Program-made: the position numbers and the translations under genes
Origin: Ruminococcus sp.
GTDB lineage: Bacteria; Bacillota; Clostridia; Oscillospirales; Ruminococcaceae
Reading direction: 5' to 3'
Assembly: GCA_014799785.1 (NCBI GenBank)
Contig: JAAVHI010000016.1
Location: 5,195 to 46,913 of the forward strand
Length of the DNA: 41,719 bases
Part shown: positions 16,513 through 24,819 of the stretch, piece by piece
Layout of the letters: each line of letters opens with the position of its first letter
How positions within the stretch are numbered: position 1 is the stretch's first letter
The notes under the pieces: model-generated
What the model saw: only the letters and a program-made list of their open reading frames with translations
Told to the model about the DNA's origin: nothing
The model's database searches: none

Positions 16513-17757
16513 ATGAAAAACATTGACGCCACACTTGAAAAGCTGTACGGAAAAAACGCTCTGACCGTCCAGAGGGAACGCTACCAAAATGCCGAAAAGG
16601 CTTTTGAGGAGCTGTTCGGAGACACGGCTAACGCCATGATTTTCTCCGCTTCGGGACGTACCGAAATAGGCGGAAACCACACCGACCACAACCGCGGAAA
16701 AGTTCTTGCGGCGGCGGTAAGTCTTGACGTTATCGCTTTTGTCGTTCCCACCGATGACGGCGTTATCACCGTGAAATCCGAGGGCTTCCCGCAGGACACG
16801 GTAGACACTGCCGACCTGTCCGTACATGACGGGGACAAAAACACCTCCGCGGCTCTGATACGCGGCGTTGCGGACGGCATGAGCCGTAACGGCTTTGCTG
16901 TTGGAGGCTTCAAGGCGTACACCACATCAAGCGTGCTGAAGGGCAGCGGAATTTCCTCCTCGGCGGCGTTTGAGGTACTTATCGGAACCATTCTTTCCCA
17001 CCTCTACAACGGCGGAAACGTGAGCGCTGTAAAGATCGCACAAATCGCACAGTACGCCGAAAACGTACATTTCGGCAAGCCCAGCGGTCTTATGGATCAG
17101 ATGGCGTCCTCGGTGGGCGGCTTTATCGAGATAGATTTTGAAAGTCCCGAAAACCCTGTTATCCGCTCTATTGACTACGATTTTGCCGCAAGCGGACACA
17201 GTCTCTGCATTGTGGACACCAAGGGTAACCACGCCGACCTTACCCCCGAATACGCGGCTATTCCCAAGGAAATGAAGTCGGTTGCGGAATTTTTTGGCAA
17301 GTCCGAGCTGCGTGATATTACTCCCGAACAGCTTTGGGAGAACATGGGAGTTGTCCGCCAAAGCTGCGGGGACAGAGCCGTTTCCCGCGCGCTGCATTTC
17401 TTTGACGAGAACGAAAGGGTAGACCGGGAGGCTGCCGCGCTGGACAGCGGGGATTTCAAGACGTTCCTGCATGAAGTTACAGCCAGCGGAAACAGCTCCT
17501 TTAAGTATTTGCAGAACATTTTCGCCGTTTCCGATCCCCGCGGGCAGGGCATGGTTCTGGGACTTTACAATGCGGAAAAGCTTCTGAACGGCAGAGGCGC
17601 GTGCCGCGTACACGGCGGCGGATTTGCGGGTACCATTCAGGCGTTCGTCCCCAACGATATGCTGGACGGCTTCGTTTCGGGCATGGAAAAGCTTTTCGGT
17701 GCAGGAAGCTGCTACTGTCTGTATATCCGTCCTCTCGGCGGAACGAAGATTTGCTGA
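16513..17757 (+). CDS. galK: galactokinase (GHMP kinase family)
   Basis: 414 residues. Galactokinase signature near the N-terminus: SGRTEIGGNHTDHNRGKVLAAA (about 46-67). The GHMP ATP loop is LKGSGISSSAAFEV (about 137-150), with PSGLMDQMASSVGG after it and the C-terminal RVHGGGFAGTIQAFVP motif. It phosphorylates galactose to galactose-1-phosphate (Leloir pathway). AAAAGGAGATTTTTAG precedes the ATG. GalT and GalE are not in the window, so the pathway is completed elsewhere. Some clostridial paralogues of this type prefer other sugars, leaving modest uncertainty about the substrate. Confidence 0.9.
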   Translation: MKNIDATLEKLYGKNALTVQRERYQNAEKAFEELFGDTANAMIFSASGRTEIGGNHTDHNRGKVLAAAVSLDVIAFVVPTDDGVITVKSEGFPQDTVDTADLSVHDGDKNTSAALIRGVADGMSRNGFAVGGFKAYTTSSVLKGSGISSSAAFEVLIGTILSHLYNGGNVSAVKIAQIAQYAENVHFGKPSGLMDQMASSVGGFIEIDFESPENPVIRSIDYDFAASGHSLCIVDTKGNHADLTPEYAAIPKEMKSVAEFFGKSELRDITPEQLWENMGVVRQSCGDRAVSRALHFFDENERVDREAAALDSGDFKTFLHEVTASGNSSFKYLQNIFAVSDPRGQGMVLGLYNAEKLLNGRGACRVHGGGFAGTIQAFVPNDMLDGFVSGMEKLFGAGSCYCLYIRPLGGTKIC

Positions 17758-17766
17758 AACGAAAAT

Positions 17767-17799
17767 AATCCTCTGTACTAAAACGTACAGAGGATTTTT
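17767..17799. terminator. bidirectional terminator between galK and metH
   Basis: AATCCTCTGTAC (17767-17778) pairs perfectly with GTACAGAGGATT (17785-17796) around a 6-base loop, followed by T-rich sequence on both strands. It separates two convergent genes. Confidence 0.92.
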
Positions 17800-17802
17800 C
17801 TT

Positions 17803-20199
17803 TTATGAGTATATTTTTTTGGCAATATCGACGGTTTCCTTTGCGTCCTTGGCGTAGAAATCCGCGCCGATCTTTTCCGCATATTCGGGAGTAAGCACCG
17901 CTCCGCCCACAACAATTTTGCAGGGGACGTTGTTGTCGTGAAGCAGCTTTACAGTTTCCTCCATTGAGCCGAGGGTCGTTGTCATCAGCGCGGAAAGTCC
18001 CACAAGCTTTACCTCGTGCTTGACGGCGGCTTCAAGGACGTTTTCGGGCGGCACGTCCTTGCCAAGATCAATTACCTCAAAGCCGTAATTTTCCAGAAGT
18101 ACCTTGACGATATTCTTGCCTATGTCGTGAATGTCGCCCTTTACCGTAGCAAGCACCACCTTGCCCTTGCTGACACTCTCGCCGCCGCTTTGCGCCATAT
18201 GCTTTTTCAACACCTCAAACGCCGCCTGTGCAACGCTTGCCGCCATAATAAGCTGCGGCAGGAAAATCTTTCCGCTCTCAAATTCCGCGCCCGCTTTGTC
18301 AAGCGCGGGAATAAGTAAATTGTCAACAATTTCCATACTGTCCATTGTTTTCAGCAATTCCTCGGTAATGCGCGCGCCCTCGTCCTTTAATCCGTTTGCA
18401 ATTGCAGACGGCAGGTCGTTGCCCTCGGATTTCGGCGCAGAAGCCGCGCCTGTACTGCTTACGGATGTTGTAAAATTGCTGCCCGAATATGCGGCGATAA
18501 ATTCAGTTGAATTTTTGTCAATATTTGTTAAAAGCTTATAAGCCCGCACCGCGCCTGTCATAAGGGCGGCGTTGGGGTTGATTATGGGCAGGTCGAGACC
18601 GTTTGTCAGCGCCATTTGCAGGAAGTTGCAGTTCACCAGTTCACGGTTCGGCAGTCCGAAAGAAATGTTTGAAACGCCCAAAACAGTTTTAAGTCCCAGT
18701 TCTGTTTTAACACGGTGAAGCGCATTGACCGTTTCCATAACCGCCGCCTGCTCCGCGGAAGCCGTAAGCGTAAGGCAATCTATGAAAACGTCCCGCTTTG
18801 GTATGCCAGCTTTTTCGGCGTTTGCAAGGATTTTTTCCGCAATCTCGAAACGTCCCTCTGCGGTTTTGGGGATTCCTCCCTCGTCAAGGGCAAGTCCCAC
18901 AACAGCCGCGCCGTACTTTTTCACAAGTGGCAAAATTGCCTCCATGGAAACCTCTTCACCGTTTACCGAGTTGACAATAGGCTTGCCGTTGTAAACCCGC
19001 AAAGCCGCTTCCAGAACGTCGGGACGGGTGGAGTCCAACTGCAAAGGCAAATCCGTTACGCCCTGCAAAGCCTTGACAACCTTTACCATCATTTCCTTTT
19101 CGTCAATGTCAGGCAAGCCCACGTTTACGTCAAGAATGTCCGCGCCTGCGTTTATCTGCTCGATAGCCTGACCCAGAATGTAGCCGATATCCTCCGACTT
19201 CAAAGCTTCCTTGAAACGCTTTTTGCCCGTGGGATTGATACGCTCGCCGATAATTCTCGGCTGATCGATAACAACGGTCTTTGCGGGACTGCACACCGCC
19301 GCTTCAAGCTTCGGGGTCTGCTGAACGTATTTCATATCTTTAAGGTGGCTCACAACCGAGCGTATGAAATCGGGATTAGTTCCGCAACAACCGCCCGCGA
19401 TTTTTACGCCGTATTTTACAAGATTTGCCATGCTATCCGCAAAATCTTCGGGAGTAACGTCATACTTGTTTGTGATCGGGTCGGGAAGTCCCGCGTTGGG
19501 CTTGACCGCAAGGGGCAGGGTCGTCCATTTGGAAAATTCAGCCACAACAGGTTCAAGCTCCTTAGGTCCGAGAGAACAGTTCACGCCGATAGCGTCAACG
19601 CCCAGACCCTCCATGGTAAGAGCCATTGCGGACACCGAACAGCCTGTGAACGTCCGCATATTCTGCTCAAAGGTCATGGTGGTTATTATTGGCAGATCGC
19701 TGTTTTCCTTTGCCGCAAGGACAGCCGCTTTCAACTCGTAAAGGTCGGTCATGGTCTCGCAGGCGATAAGGTCAGCGCCCGCGTTTACGGCGGCAATGAC
19801 CTGCTCCTTGAAAATTTCGTAAGCTTCCTCAAAGGCAAGTCCCCCCGTGGGTTCGAGAAGCTGTCCTATGGGACCCATGTCAAGGGCGACCAAAGCCTTG
19901 TCCCCGCAGGCTTTTTTGGCAATTCCAACCGCGGCGGAAATTATTTCCGCAACACTTTTGCCTGTCTTTGCCATTTTGTAACGGTTACAGCCGAAAGTGT
20001 TTGCACAAACGATTTGCGAACCCGCGTCCACATAGGCGGAATGGATTTCCTCTATCCAGTCAGACTTGTCAAAGTTGAGCATTTCGGGAATTCCGCCCAT
20101 TTCCATGCCTTTCGCCTGAAGCATTGTACCCATTGCGCCGTCCCAGAAAACGAACTCGTTATCCTTTAAAAGCCTTTGAAATTGTTCCTTTTTAGTCAT
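17803..20199 (-). CDS. metH: cobalamin-dependent methionine synthase lacking the reactivation domain
   Basis: 798 residues against about 1200 for full-length MetH. Domains in order: homocysteine-binding (about 1-290; zinc cysteines in IGVNCSLGP and GGCCGTNPD), methyl-THF-binding pterin domain (about 315-575; GERINPTGKKRFKEAL start, LPLQLDSTRPDVLEAAL), then B12 cap and B12-binding domains (about 590-798; VKGDIHDIGKN gives the DxHxxG cobalt-ligand histidine). The SAM-binding activation domain is absent but is encoded by the gene upstream. AAGGAGATATTATT precedes the ATG. It transfers the methyl of 5-methyl-THF to homocysteine; metF for that methyl donor is at 30603-31463. Confidence 0.95.
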   Translation of the reverse strand: MTKKEQFQRLLKDNEFVFWDGAMGTMLQAKGMEMGGIPEMLNFDKSDWIEEIHSAYVDAGSQIVCANTFGCNRYKMAKTGKSVAEIISAAVGIAKKACGDKALVALDMGPIGQLLEPTGGLAFEEAYEIFKEQVIAAVNAGADLIACETMTDLYELKAAVLAAKENSDLPIITTMTFEQNMRTFTGCSVSAMALTMEGLGVDAIGVNCSLGPKELEPVVAEFSKWTTLPLAVKPNAGLPDPITNKYDVTPEDFADSMANLVKYGVKIAGGCCGTNPDFIRSVVSHLKDMKYVQQTPKLEAAVCSPAKTVVIDQPRIIGERINPTGKKRFKEALKSEDIGYILGQAIEQINAGADILDVNVGLPDIDEKEMMVKVVKALQGVTDLPLQLDSTRPDVLEAALRVYNGKPIVNSVNGEEVSMEAILPLVKKYGAAVVGLALDEGGIPKTAEGRFEIAEKILANAEKAGIPKRDVFIDCLTLTASAEQAAVMETVNALHRVKTELGLKTVLGVSNISFGLPNRELVNCNFLQMALTNGLDLPIINPNAALMTGAVRAYKLLTNIDKNSTEFIAAYSGSNFTTSVSSTGAASAPKSEGNDLPSAIANGLKDEGARITEELLKTMDSMEIVDNLLIPALDKAGAEFESGKIFLPQLIMAASVAQAAFEVLKKHMAQSGGESVSKGKVVLATVKGDIHDIGKNIVKVLLENYGFEVIDLGKDVPPENVLEAAVKHEVKLVGLSALMTTTLGSMEETVKLLHDNNVPCKIVVGGAVLTPEYAEKIGADFYAKDAKETVDIAKKIYS

Positions 20200-20229
20200 A
20201 ATAATATCTCCTTAATATATTGAAAGCTT

Positions 20230-20294
20230 CGTAGGGGACGGGTTTCCCGTCCCGCGTTTCCGCATACATCGGGCGGAGAGACCCCGCCCCTACG
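20230..20294. repeat. 65-bp palindromic intergenic element
   Basis: Outer arms CGTAGGGG (20230-20237) and CCCCTACG (20287-20294) enclose two perfect hairpins: GGGACGGG/CCCGTCCC (20235-20253) and GGGCGG/CCGCCC (20271-20289). It fills most of the gap between the activation-domain gene and metH, and abuts the upstream stop codon. It resembles the GTAGGGG...-type mobile-looking intergenic repeats of many Clostridia (recalled, not searched). It has no T-tract in the direction of metH. Confidence 0.75.
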
Positions 20295-20966
20295 TCAACT
20301 GCATCTTTCTCCATTCTTTCTGAAATCGCATTTTTCACGAATTTTACACGTCCCGCAGCCGCGGCGTTTTTGGGGGACGGGCTTTTCTGAAATTCCAATA
20401 ACTGCCGTAACCGATTTTGTTGGGGTAAGCAAGCCGCCGTCCGTCACGCACACGCCAACGGTTCGCATAGCGTTCACCGCCGCAAGGAAGTCCCCCTGAC
20501 ATTCAAGGGGGAAATCGCCGTACCCGGGAGAGAACCGCCATGTGGTAAATTTTTCCGCAAACCGTTCCCCTATCTCCTTTTCGGCAATATCGCAGACCTG
20601 CTCCACCGCCGCGGAAGCCATAGCGTCGGCAGTAAGAGCCTTTGCCATGTCCTCCGCCTGCACCGTTCGGAGAAGCTTGTCAACGCCGTCGCCGAGGGTC
20701 GCGCACAAAAGAACCGTCCCGAAACAGCCGTCCAAGTGTGCGGAAATGTCCCTGCCCCGCAGGACAAGCTTGTATCCCGCAAGAGTAACGGTTTCCTCGG
20801 AAATGTCCCCAATATCGGCATATATCCAATGAAATTTCGGATTTGCCGCGCTCAAAAGTCGGTTTTCGCACTCGTCCGCCAGTACAGAAATATTTTCGGG
20901 AGGTTCTCCCCGCAGACCCATGTACCGAAAGGCTTCGGCACGGTTTATCTTCGTTAATTCTATCAT
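20295..20966 (-). CDS. methionine synthase activation (B12 reactivation) domain protein
   Basis: 223 residues. The motif RFSPGYGDFPLECQGDFLAA (about 146-165) and the later KSVTAVIGISEKP correspond to the SAM-binding activation domain normally at the C-terminus of MetH. A C-terminal cysteine cluster (CGTCKIREKCDFRKNGERC) is typical of the stand-alone version and suggests a metal or redox site. It would bind oxidised MetH-cob(II)alamin and SAM for reductive methylation. It lies directly upstream of the truncated metH, separated by the palindromic element. No strong ribosome binding site is evident for the ATG at 20966 beyond AAAAGGGAC. It follows the Nudix gene by 13 bases. Confidence 0.88.
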   Translation of the reverse strand: MIELTKINRAEAFRYMGLRGEPPENISVLADECENRLLSAANPKFHWIYADIGDISEETVTLAGYKLVLRGRDISAHLDGCFGTVLLCATLGDGVDKLLRTVQAEDMAKALTADAMASAAVEQVCDIAEKEIGERFAEKFTTWRFSPGYGDFPLECQGDFLAAVNAMRTVGVCVTDGGLLTPTKSVTAVIGISEKPVPQKRRGCGTCKIREKCDFRKNGERCS

Positions 20967-20979
20967 AGTAAGTCCCTTT

Positions 20980-21426
20980 TTATATTATATTCTTTATCTT
21001 TCCGATAACATATTCTGCCCTGCTTTCCAGTTCGGGAAGAGCATTTAGGGGAAAAAATTGCAAACGGCGGCTCTCATCATCATTTATCCGCAGTTCTCCT
21101 GACACGTCCACCGCCTTGTACAGAACAATGACAGTATAGGTTTCGTCGCCGTTGGGGTAACGGAAAAACAGTTCCCCGCCCGACAATACGTCAAGCAGTT
21201 CAAAGCGTTCCGCTTTCAGTCCCGCTTCTTCCCATAATTCGCGGGCAGCGGTTTCCTCAAGGCTTTCGCCAAGCTCCATTCCTCCGCCGATAATGCCCCA
21301 TGTATCGGTGTCGCTCCGCAAATTCAGGAGTATTTCATTTTTATCATTAAGTACAATAATTGTCGCGCCGATATTTATTATCGGCTGATGTCCGATATAT
21401 TTCCGCAGCTCCGATATGTAGCTCAT
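20980..21426 (-). CDS. Nudix hydrolase
   Basis: 148 residues from the ATG at 21426, chosen because AAGGAGG lies five bases upstream; the longer frame to 21480 overlaps the neighbouring gene. A perfect Nudix box is present at residues 48-70 (GGMELGESLEETAARELWEEAGL, matching Gx5Ex7REUxEExGU). It hydrolyses a nucleoside diphosphate linked to some moiety, with Mg bound by the box glutamates. The exact substrate cannot be read. It sits between a GNAT gene and the MetH activation gene in one transcript. Confidence 0.88.
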   Translation of the reverse strand: MSYISELRKYIGHQPIINIGATIIVLNDKNEILLNLRSDTDTWGIIGGGMELGESLEETAARELWEEAGLKAERFELLDVLSGGELFFRYPNGDETYTVIVLYKAVDVSGELRINDDESRRLQFFPLNALPELESRAEYVIGKIKNII

Positions 21427-21445
21427 ATTGACCTCCTTATTTGCT

Positions 21446-21967
21446 TCACAACACTTTTTCAAGAAATAAATGTCCGTCATGATCTATAGCGCCGCCAACT
21501 TTCATGGAAGCTTCCGCAGCAATTTCAAAGCCTAATTTTTTATAGAGCGACACCGCGGGAACGTTCTGGCTTCCAGTATCAAGGCGCAGCACTTTGCATG
21601 AATTATTTTTCGCCAATTCAACGGCATATTTAACAAGGGCGGAAGCAATTCCTTTCCCCGCCATGCTTGGACGTACCAAAAGCAAATGGATAACGCATAC
21701 TTCTTCGTCCAAAAAATCATGTCCCCAAGCAATTCCCGAATATTCTTTCGGCTGAATTTTATCCACAATTATGCTTCCCGCGATAGTGTTATTTTCTTCA
21801 TACACATATAACGCGCCGTTTTGTACGGCTTTTAACGCGTCTTTTTTGGTAGGATACACGCCCTTTTTGAATACGGTAAACGCCTCGTGTTCGGCTTCAT
21901 ATTTGAAATGCTCGTTGTATGTGTCCTCGACCTGTTCAATGTCGGCAAGGGTTGCTTTTCTTATCAT
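21446..21967 (-). CDS. GNAT family N-acetyltransferase
   Basis: 173 residues from the ATG at 21967 (MIRKATLADIEQV), preceded by AAAAGGAC ten bases upstream. The longer frame to 22012 would have no site. GNAT marks: LLLVRPSMAGKGIASALVKYAVELA (acetyl-CoA loop), LRLDTGSQNVPAVSLYKKLGFE. Substrate unknown. Ends 19 bases before the Nudix start. Confidence 0.82.
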   Translation of the reverse strand: MIRKATLADIEQVEDTYNEHFKYEAEHEAFTVFKKGVYPTKKDALKAVQNGALYVYEENNTIAGSIIVDKIQPKEYSGIAWGHDFLDEEVCVIHLLLVRPSMAGKGIASALVKYAVELAKNNSCKVLRLDTGSQNVPAVSLYKKLGFEIAAEASMKVGGAIDHDGHLFLEKVL

Positions 21968-22008
21968 ATAGTTAAGTCCTTTTGGTTCAGAAAATAAATT
22001 GGAATTTG

Positions 22009-22203
22009 TCATTCTACTAATACATCATTATAGTCAATATTTATATACCAACCGCATTGATTAGTACATTCAAAAAAATGCGGTTTTTCAATTTTTCCTT
22101 GCGGACATATAATTCGTCCTTTGCCGCATTGGGGACAAATAGGTTCTTCGTGTTTAAGCATAGCATCATGAAATTTATCCATATCTTTATAATTTTTTTC
22201 CAT
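22009..22203 (-). CDS. small zinc-ribbon-like protein
   Basis: 64 residues from the ATG at 22203 (TTG and GTG codons at 22218 and 22212 would lengthen it). Two cysteine pairs, ICPQCGKGRIICPQ and FECTNQCGW, look like a one-ribbon zinc fold; the C-terminal FFECTNQCGWYINIDYNDV resembles the last part of topoisomerase-type zinc ribbons. No clear Shine-Dalgarno is present. A good promoter lies only about 17 bases before the ATG, suggesting a very short leader. Role unknown. Confidence 0.6.
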   Translation of the reverse strand: MEKNYKDMDKFHDAMLKHEEPICPQCGKGRIICPQGKIEKPHFFECTNQCGWYINIDYNDVLVE

Positions 22204-22220
22204 TTTATTCACACTCAAAA

Positions 22221-22248
22221 ATTATATGTTATTTTCTGAATATATCAA
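22221..22248 (-). promoter_or_regulatory. candidate promoter for the zinc-ribbon gene
   Basis: Minus strand TTGATA (22248-22243), 16 bases, TATAAT (22226-22221). It overlaps the 3' end of the upstream methyltransferase gene. A transcript starting about seven bases after the -10 would carry a leader of only about ten bases. Confidence 0.5.
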
Positions 22249-23023
22249 GGGAATGGCTTGTAATTCCCAACAAATCCTCCCGTTCGCAAGTTGCAAAGTG
22301 ATACTTCAAAAACAATTCAAAGGTATCGTTATCCATATTATCTACTGCATCACGTATAAGCCGCGCGCAGCCGTCGGTCGCGACATAGTGCAGACGTGTT
22401 ACGGGAAATACCGACATAAGTTCATCAATGTCCTCCTTGCGGACAAGCTCAAACAAGTCCTTGGGTTCTGACGTTGCGGCAAATGTGACAGGGTCAAGCA
22501 GTCCGTTTTTAATGTAGTCGGCAACGCTGAAACCGCCCAGCCTGAAGCCCTCGTCAATAAGACTGCCGTCAGATATAACATAAGCGGCAAAAATGATACC
22601 GCCCTGCTTTGTCACACGGATAGCCTCGCTCAAAGCCTGCCGCTTGTCCTCATCATTATAAAGATGATACAGCGGACCCAACAGCAGCGTGATGTCATAT
22701 TTGTTGTCGGGGAACGCCGACAAATCCAAAGCGTTTCCCTGGGTAACGGTTATTTTTTCGTCGGGCATGGTGTTTTTGCGGAAAACCTCAATGTTATGCT
22801 CCACCAGCTCCACCGCGTCAACAGTATATCCCTGACGTGCCAGCGTGTGGGAATACCGTCCAGTTGCCGCGCCGATTTCAAGCACACAGTCGCCCTGACG
22901 TATGTATTTTTCGATATACCGCATAGTTGTGAGGAACTCCACCGTTCCGTGCTTTGAATCCGCCAGACGGCTGTCCTCGTCGATAGAATTGTAGAAGTCT
23001 ATCACGTACTGATTTGTTTCCAT
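22229..23023 (-). CDS. class I SAM-dependent methyltransferase
   Basis: 264 residues. Motif I VLEIGAATGRYSHTLAR at about 47-63; acidic strand-2 end VDAVELVEHN; motif IV-like KYDITLLLGPLYHLY and the post-motif VTKQGGIIFAAYV. The LLLGPLYHLYN segment is typical of a common Firmicutes methyltransferase family of unknown substrate. GGAGGTACATT precedes the ATG, and it has its own promoter at 23050-23078. Confidence 0.85.
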   Translation of the reverse strand: METNQYVIDFYNSIDEDSRLADSKHGTVEFLTTMRYIEKYIRQGDCVLEIGAATGRYSHTLARQGYTVDAVELVEHNIEVFRKNTMPDEKITVTQGNALDLSAFPDNKYDITLLLGPLYHLYNDEDKRQALSEAIRVTKQGGIIFAAYVISDGSLIDEGFRLGGFSVADYIKNGLLDPVTFAATSEPKDLFELVRKEDIDELMSVFPVTRLHYVATDGCARLIRDAVDNMDNDTFELFLKYHFATCEREDLLGITSHSLDIFRK

Positions 23024-23049
23024 AATGTACCTCCTAAGAAATTATAATA

Positions 23050-23078
23050 ATTATATCATTATAATGTGTAATTTTCAA
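23050..23078 (-). promoter_or_regulatory. sigma-A promoter for the 22229-23023 methyltransferase
   Basis: Minus strand TTGAAA (23078-23073), 17 bases, TATAAT (23055-23050), about 27 bases before the ATG at 23023. The surrounding 88-base gap is otherwise AT-rich. Confidence 0.75.
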
Positions 23079-23111
23079 CCTTTAATTAACAACAGGGCTT
23101 TTTTAAAAAAA

Positions 23112-24230
23112 TTATTTATTTGCGTATGTGACCTTATCAATGCAGTAGCAAACCTCGCCGTGGGAAGAAATATTTTCCCTTGCAAATCGTTCCACCGTGT
23201 CGGTAACATACATCTGGGATTTTTCCAGTACCCTACCCGATTTTGTGTTTTCAACCCTGTGGTACGCTTCCAACTTTAGGAAATCCGTGTTCTTGAAAGT
23301 AAAATCAATAAGTCCCGCCAAAGCTTCCCCAGCATAGCCTTTGCCCCAGAAACGCTTTCCGATACAGTATTCTATTTCCGCTGTACGGCAGTCGGAATAT
23401 ACCTTGCAAAAAGCAATTTGCCCGATGTTTTCGCCGCAGGATTTTTCCACAATTGCCCAACGGTAAAAATCGGGGTTTTTGTAGCTTTCAATATACTTCT
23501 CCAAAAGCTCCCTGACCTGCGGAACAGTCTCATAAACAGGCTCGCCGTATTCGTGCTGTATATTCGGGTCAGCCGCCCAGTTCTTAAACATATCCCCGCA
23601 GTCCTCGTGTATGAACGGACGGCAGATAAGTCTTTCCGTTTCAAACGGTTTTGTGCCTAAATGCTGCATATTGTCCTCCTGTTTGGTTTTGAAATTTTCG
23701 GCAGGACTTAACTCGTTCCAAACCTGCACTTCTATATAATTATACCGATTGGCAACGTTCTCTAAAAATTTCTCAACTGTGCCGTCAAAGTCCGTTATTG
23801 CCTTTAAAAGCATATCCTTAGTAAGCATGGTAAACCCGCCGCTGCTTTTGAGTACAGCCATGCTGTCGCCGTATGTAAAGCTGATATGTTCCGAAGAAAT
23901 ACGATTTAACGGTATCTTTGTGACAATACCGCAGTCAAACCAACCGTCCAGAAAATCGCTGCCCTGCAAAACGAATGAAAGAGGGTGCTGCTGTAAGGGC
24001 TTTCCGCCAAGATCTTTAAAGCGTTCGTATAACAGCTTATCCGTTTCCAAGCGTTCGGGATAATAATTTTCAAAATCCGCAAATCTGTAAAATGCGGTAG
24101 TCTCCTTGTTCTGCGCCGCCATTTCATATGCCAGCGCAAACGCCTCGTCTTTCGGCAAACGCATGATATTCAGCAACGGCGTACAGTTTTTGTGGCAATA
24201 ATTAACAATTTGCAAGTCGTCTATAGTCAT
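23112..24230 (-). CDS. conserved unknown domain fused to a RimJ/RimL-like GNAT acetyltransferase
   Basis: 372 residues in two parts. Residues 1-185 (from MTIDDLQIVNYCHKN, with FVLQGSDFLDGWFDCG and EHISFTYGDSMAVL) resemble a widespread Firmicutes protein of unknown function that I recall as a stand-alone protein ending near the VQVWN segment. Residues 186-372 are a complete GNAT protein (PFETERLICRPF, AEIEYCIGKRFWGKGYAGEALAGLI, LEAYHRVENTKSGRVLEKSQM). An in-frame ATG at residue 186 is preceded by CAGGAGGACAAT, an excellent ribosome binding site, so the GNAT may also be made alone. The fusion may be natural or a recent stop loss. Confidence 0.75.
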   Translation of the reverse strand: MTIDDLQIVNYCHKNCTPLLNIMRLPKDEAFALAYEMAAQNKETTAFYRFADFENYYPERLETDKLLYERFKDLGGKPLQQHPLSFVLQGSDFLDGWFDCGIVTKIPLNRISSEHISFTYGDSMAVLKSSGGFTMLTKDMLLKAITDFDGTVEKFLENVANRYNYIEVQVWNELSPAENFKTKQEDNMQHLGTKPFETERLICRPFIHEDCGDMFKNWAADPNIQHEYGEPVYETVPQVRELLEKYIESYKNPDFYRWAIVEKSCGENIGQIAFCKVYSDCRTAEIEYCIGKRFWGKGYAGEALAGLIDFTFKNTDFLKLEAYHRVENTKSGRVLEKSQMYVTDTVERFARENISSHGEVCYCIDKVTYANK

Positions 24231-24240
24231 AAATATCTCC

Positions 24241-24801
24241 TTAAATAACGTTAAAATCGTCTCTGATATAGCCGTAAATATTATAGGTGCAGTATCTGCT
24301 CCACATTTTTCCGTTTCTGATACAGCCCTCGTGCGTAAATCCGCATTTTTTCAAGACAGCATTTGACGCGGCATTTTCTATGTCAGCCTCCGCGTTAAGC
24401 CTGTCTATTTGAGTTTCCGAAAAAATGAACTCTGTAACGCGCTTTAAAGCTTCGGTGCAAATACCTTTGTTCCAGAAATCGGGGTCTAATCTGTAGCCCA
24501 CATTGCCAAGCCTGTCATTTTCCACGTCAAATACTTCTATCATTCCTATTACCTTGCCGGTTTCCTTGTTTACGATACCCCATATAAAATCGTGAGAGGG
24601 CTTGCGCTTAACGTGGGGGCGCGGGTCGATAAACAAAAGCTCTGGATTTTTTTCGCCCTTGCCTGCGGAACGTCCCCAATATTTGTAAACAATATCCAGT
24701 CCAAACCATTTGCGCAGATCGTCGGCGTCGTCCGCCGTCAGTTTCCTAAGAAAAAGTCTTTCCGTTTCAAGCGTTGGTATCCACAAGCATTCTTTTATCA
24801 T
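24241..24801 (-). CDS. GNAT acetyltransferase, RimJ/RimL type
   Basis: 186 residues. LETERLFLRKLTADDADDLRKWF near the start is the RimJ/RimL opening; VGYRLDPDFWNKGICTEALKRVTEFIF is the acetyl-CoA region and LNAEADIENAASNAVLKKCGFTHEG the C-terminal block. Enzymes of this type acetylate protein N-termini or small amines. GAGGAAAGCTTT precedes the ATG. It lies 10 bases upstream of the fused unknown/GNAT gene and 18 bases after a methyltransferase, so it is part of one transcript. Confidence 0.85.
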   Translation of the reverse strand: MIKECLWIPTLETERLFLRKLTADDADDLRKWFGLDIVYKYWGRSAGKGEKNPELLFIDPRPHVKRKPSHDFIWGIVNKETGKVIGMIEVFDVENDRLGNVGYRLDPDFWNKGICTEALKRVTEFIFSETQIDRLNAEADIENAASNAVLKKCGFTHEGCIRNGKMWSRYCTYNIYGYIRDDFNVI

Positions 24802-24819
24802 AAAGCTTTCCTCCGAAAT

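Noticed and set aside
18715..20169. A 484-codon open frame antisense to metH
   Set aside because: Entirely within metH, no ribosome binding site, and the sequence has no recognisable domain.
20192..20398. A 68-codon frame through the palindromic element
   Set aside because: It overlaps the end of the activation-domain gene in another frame and consists partly of the repeat.
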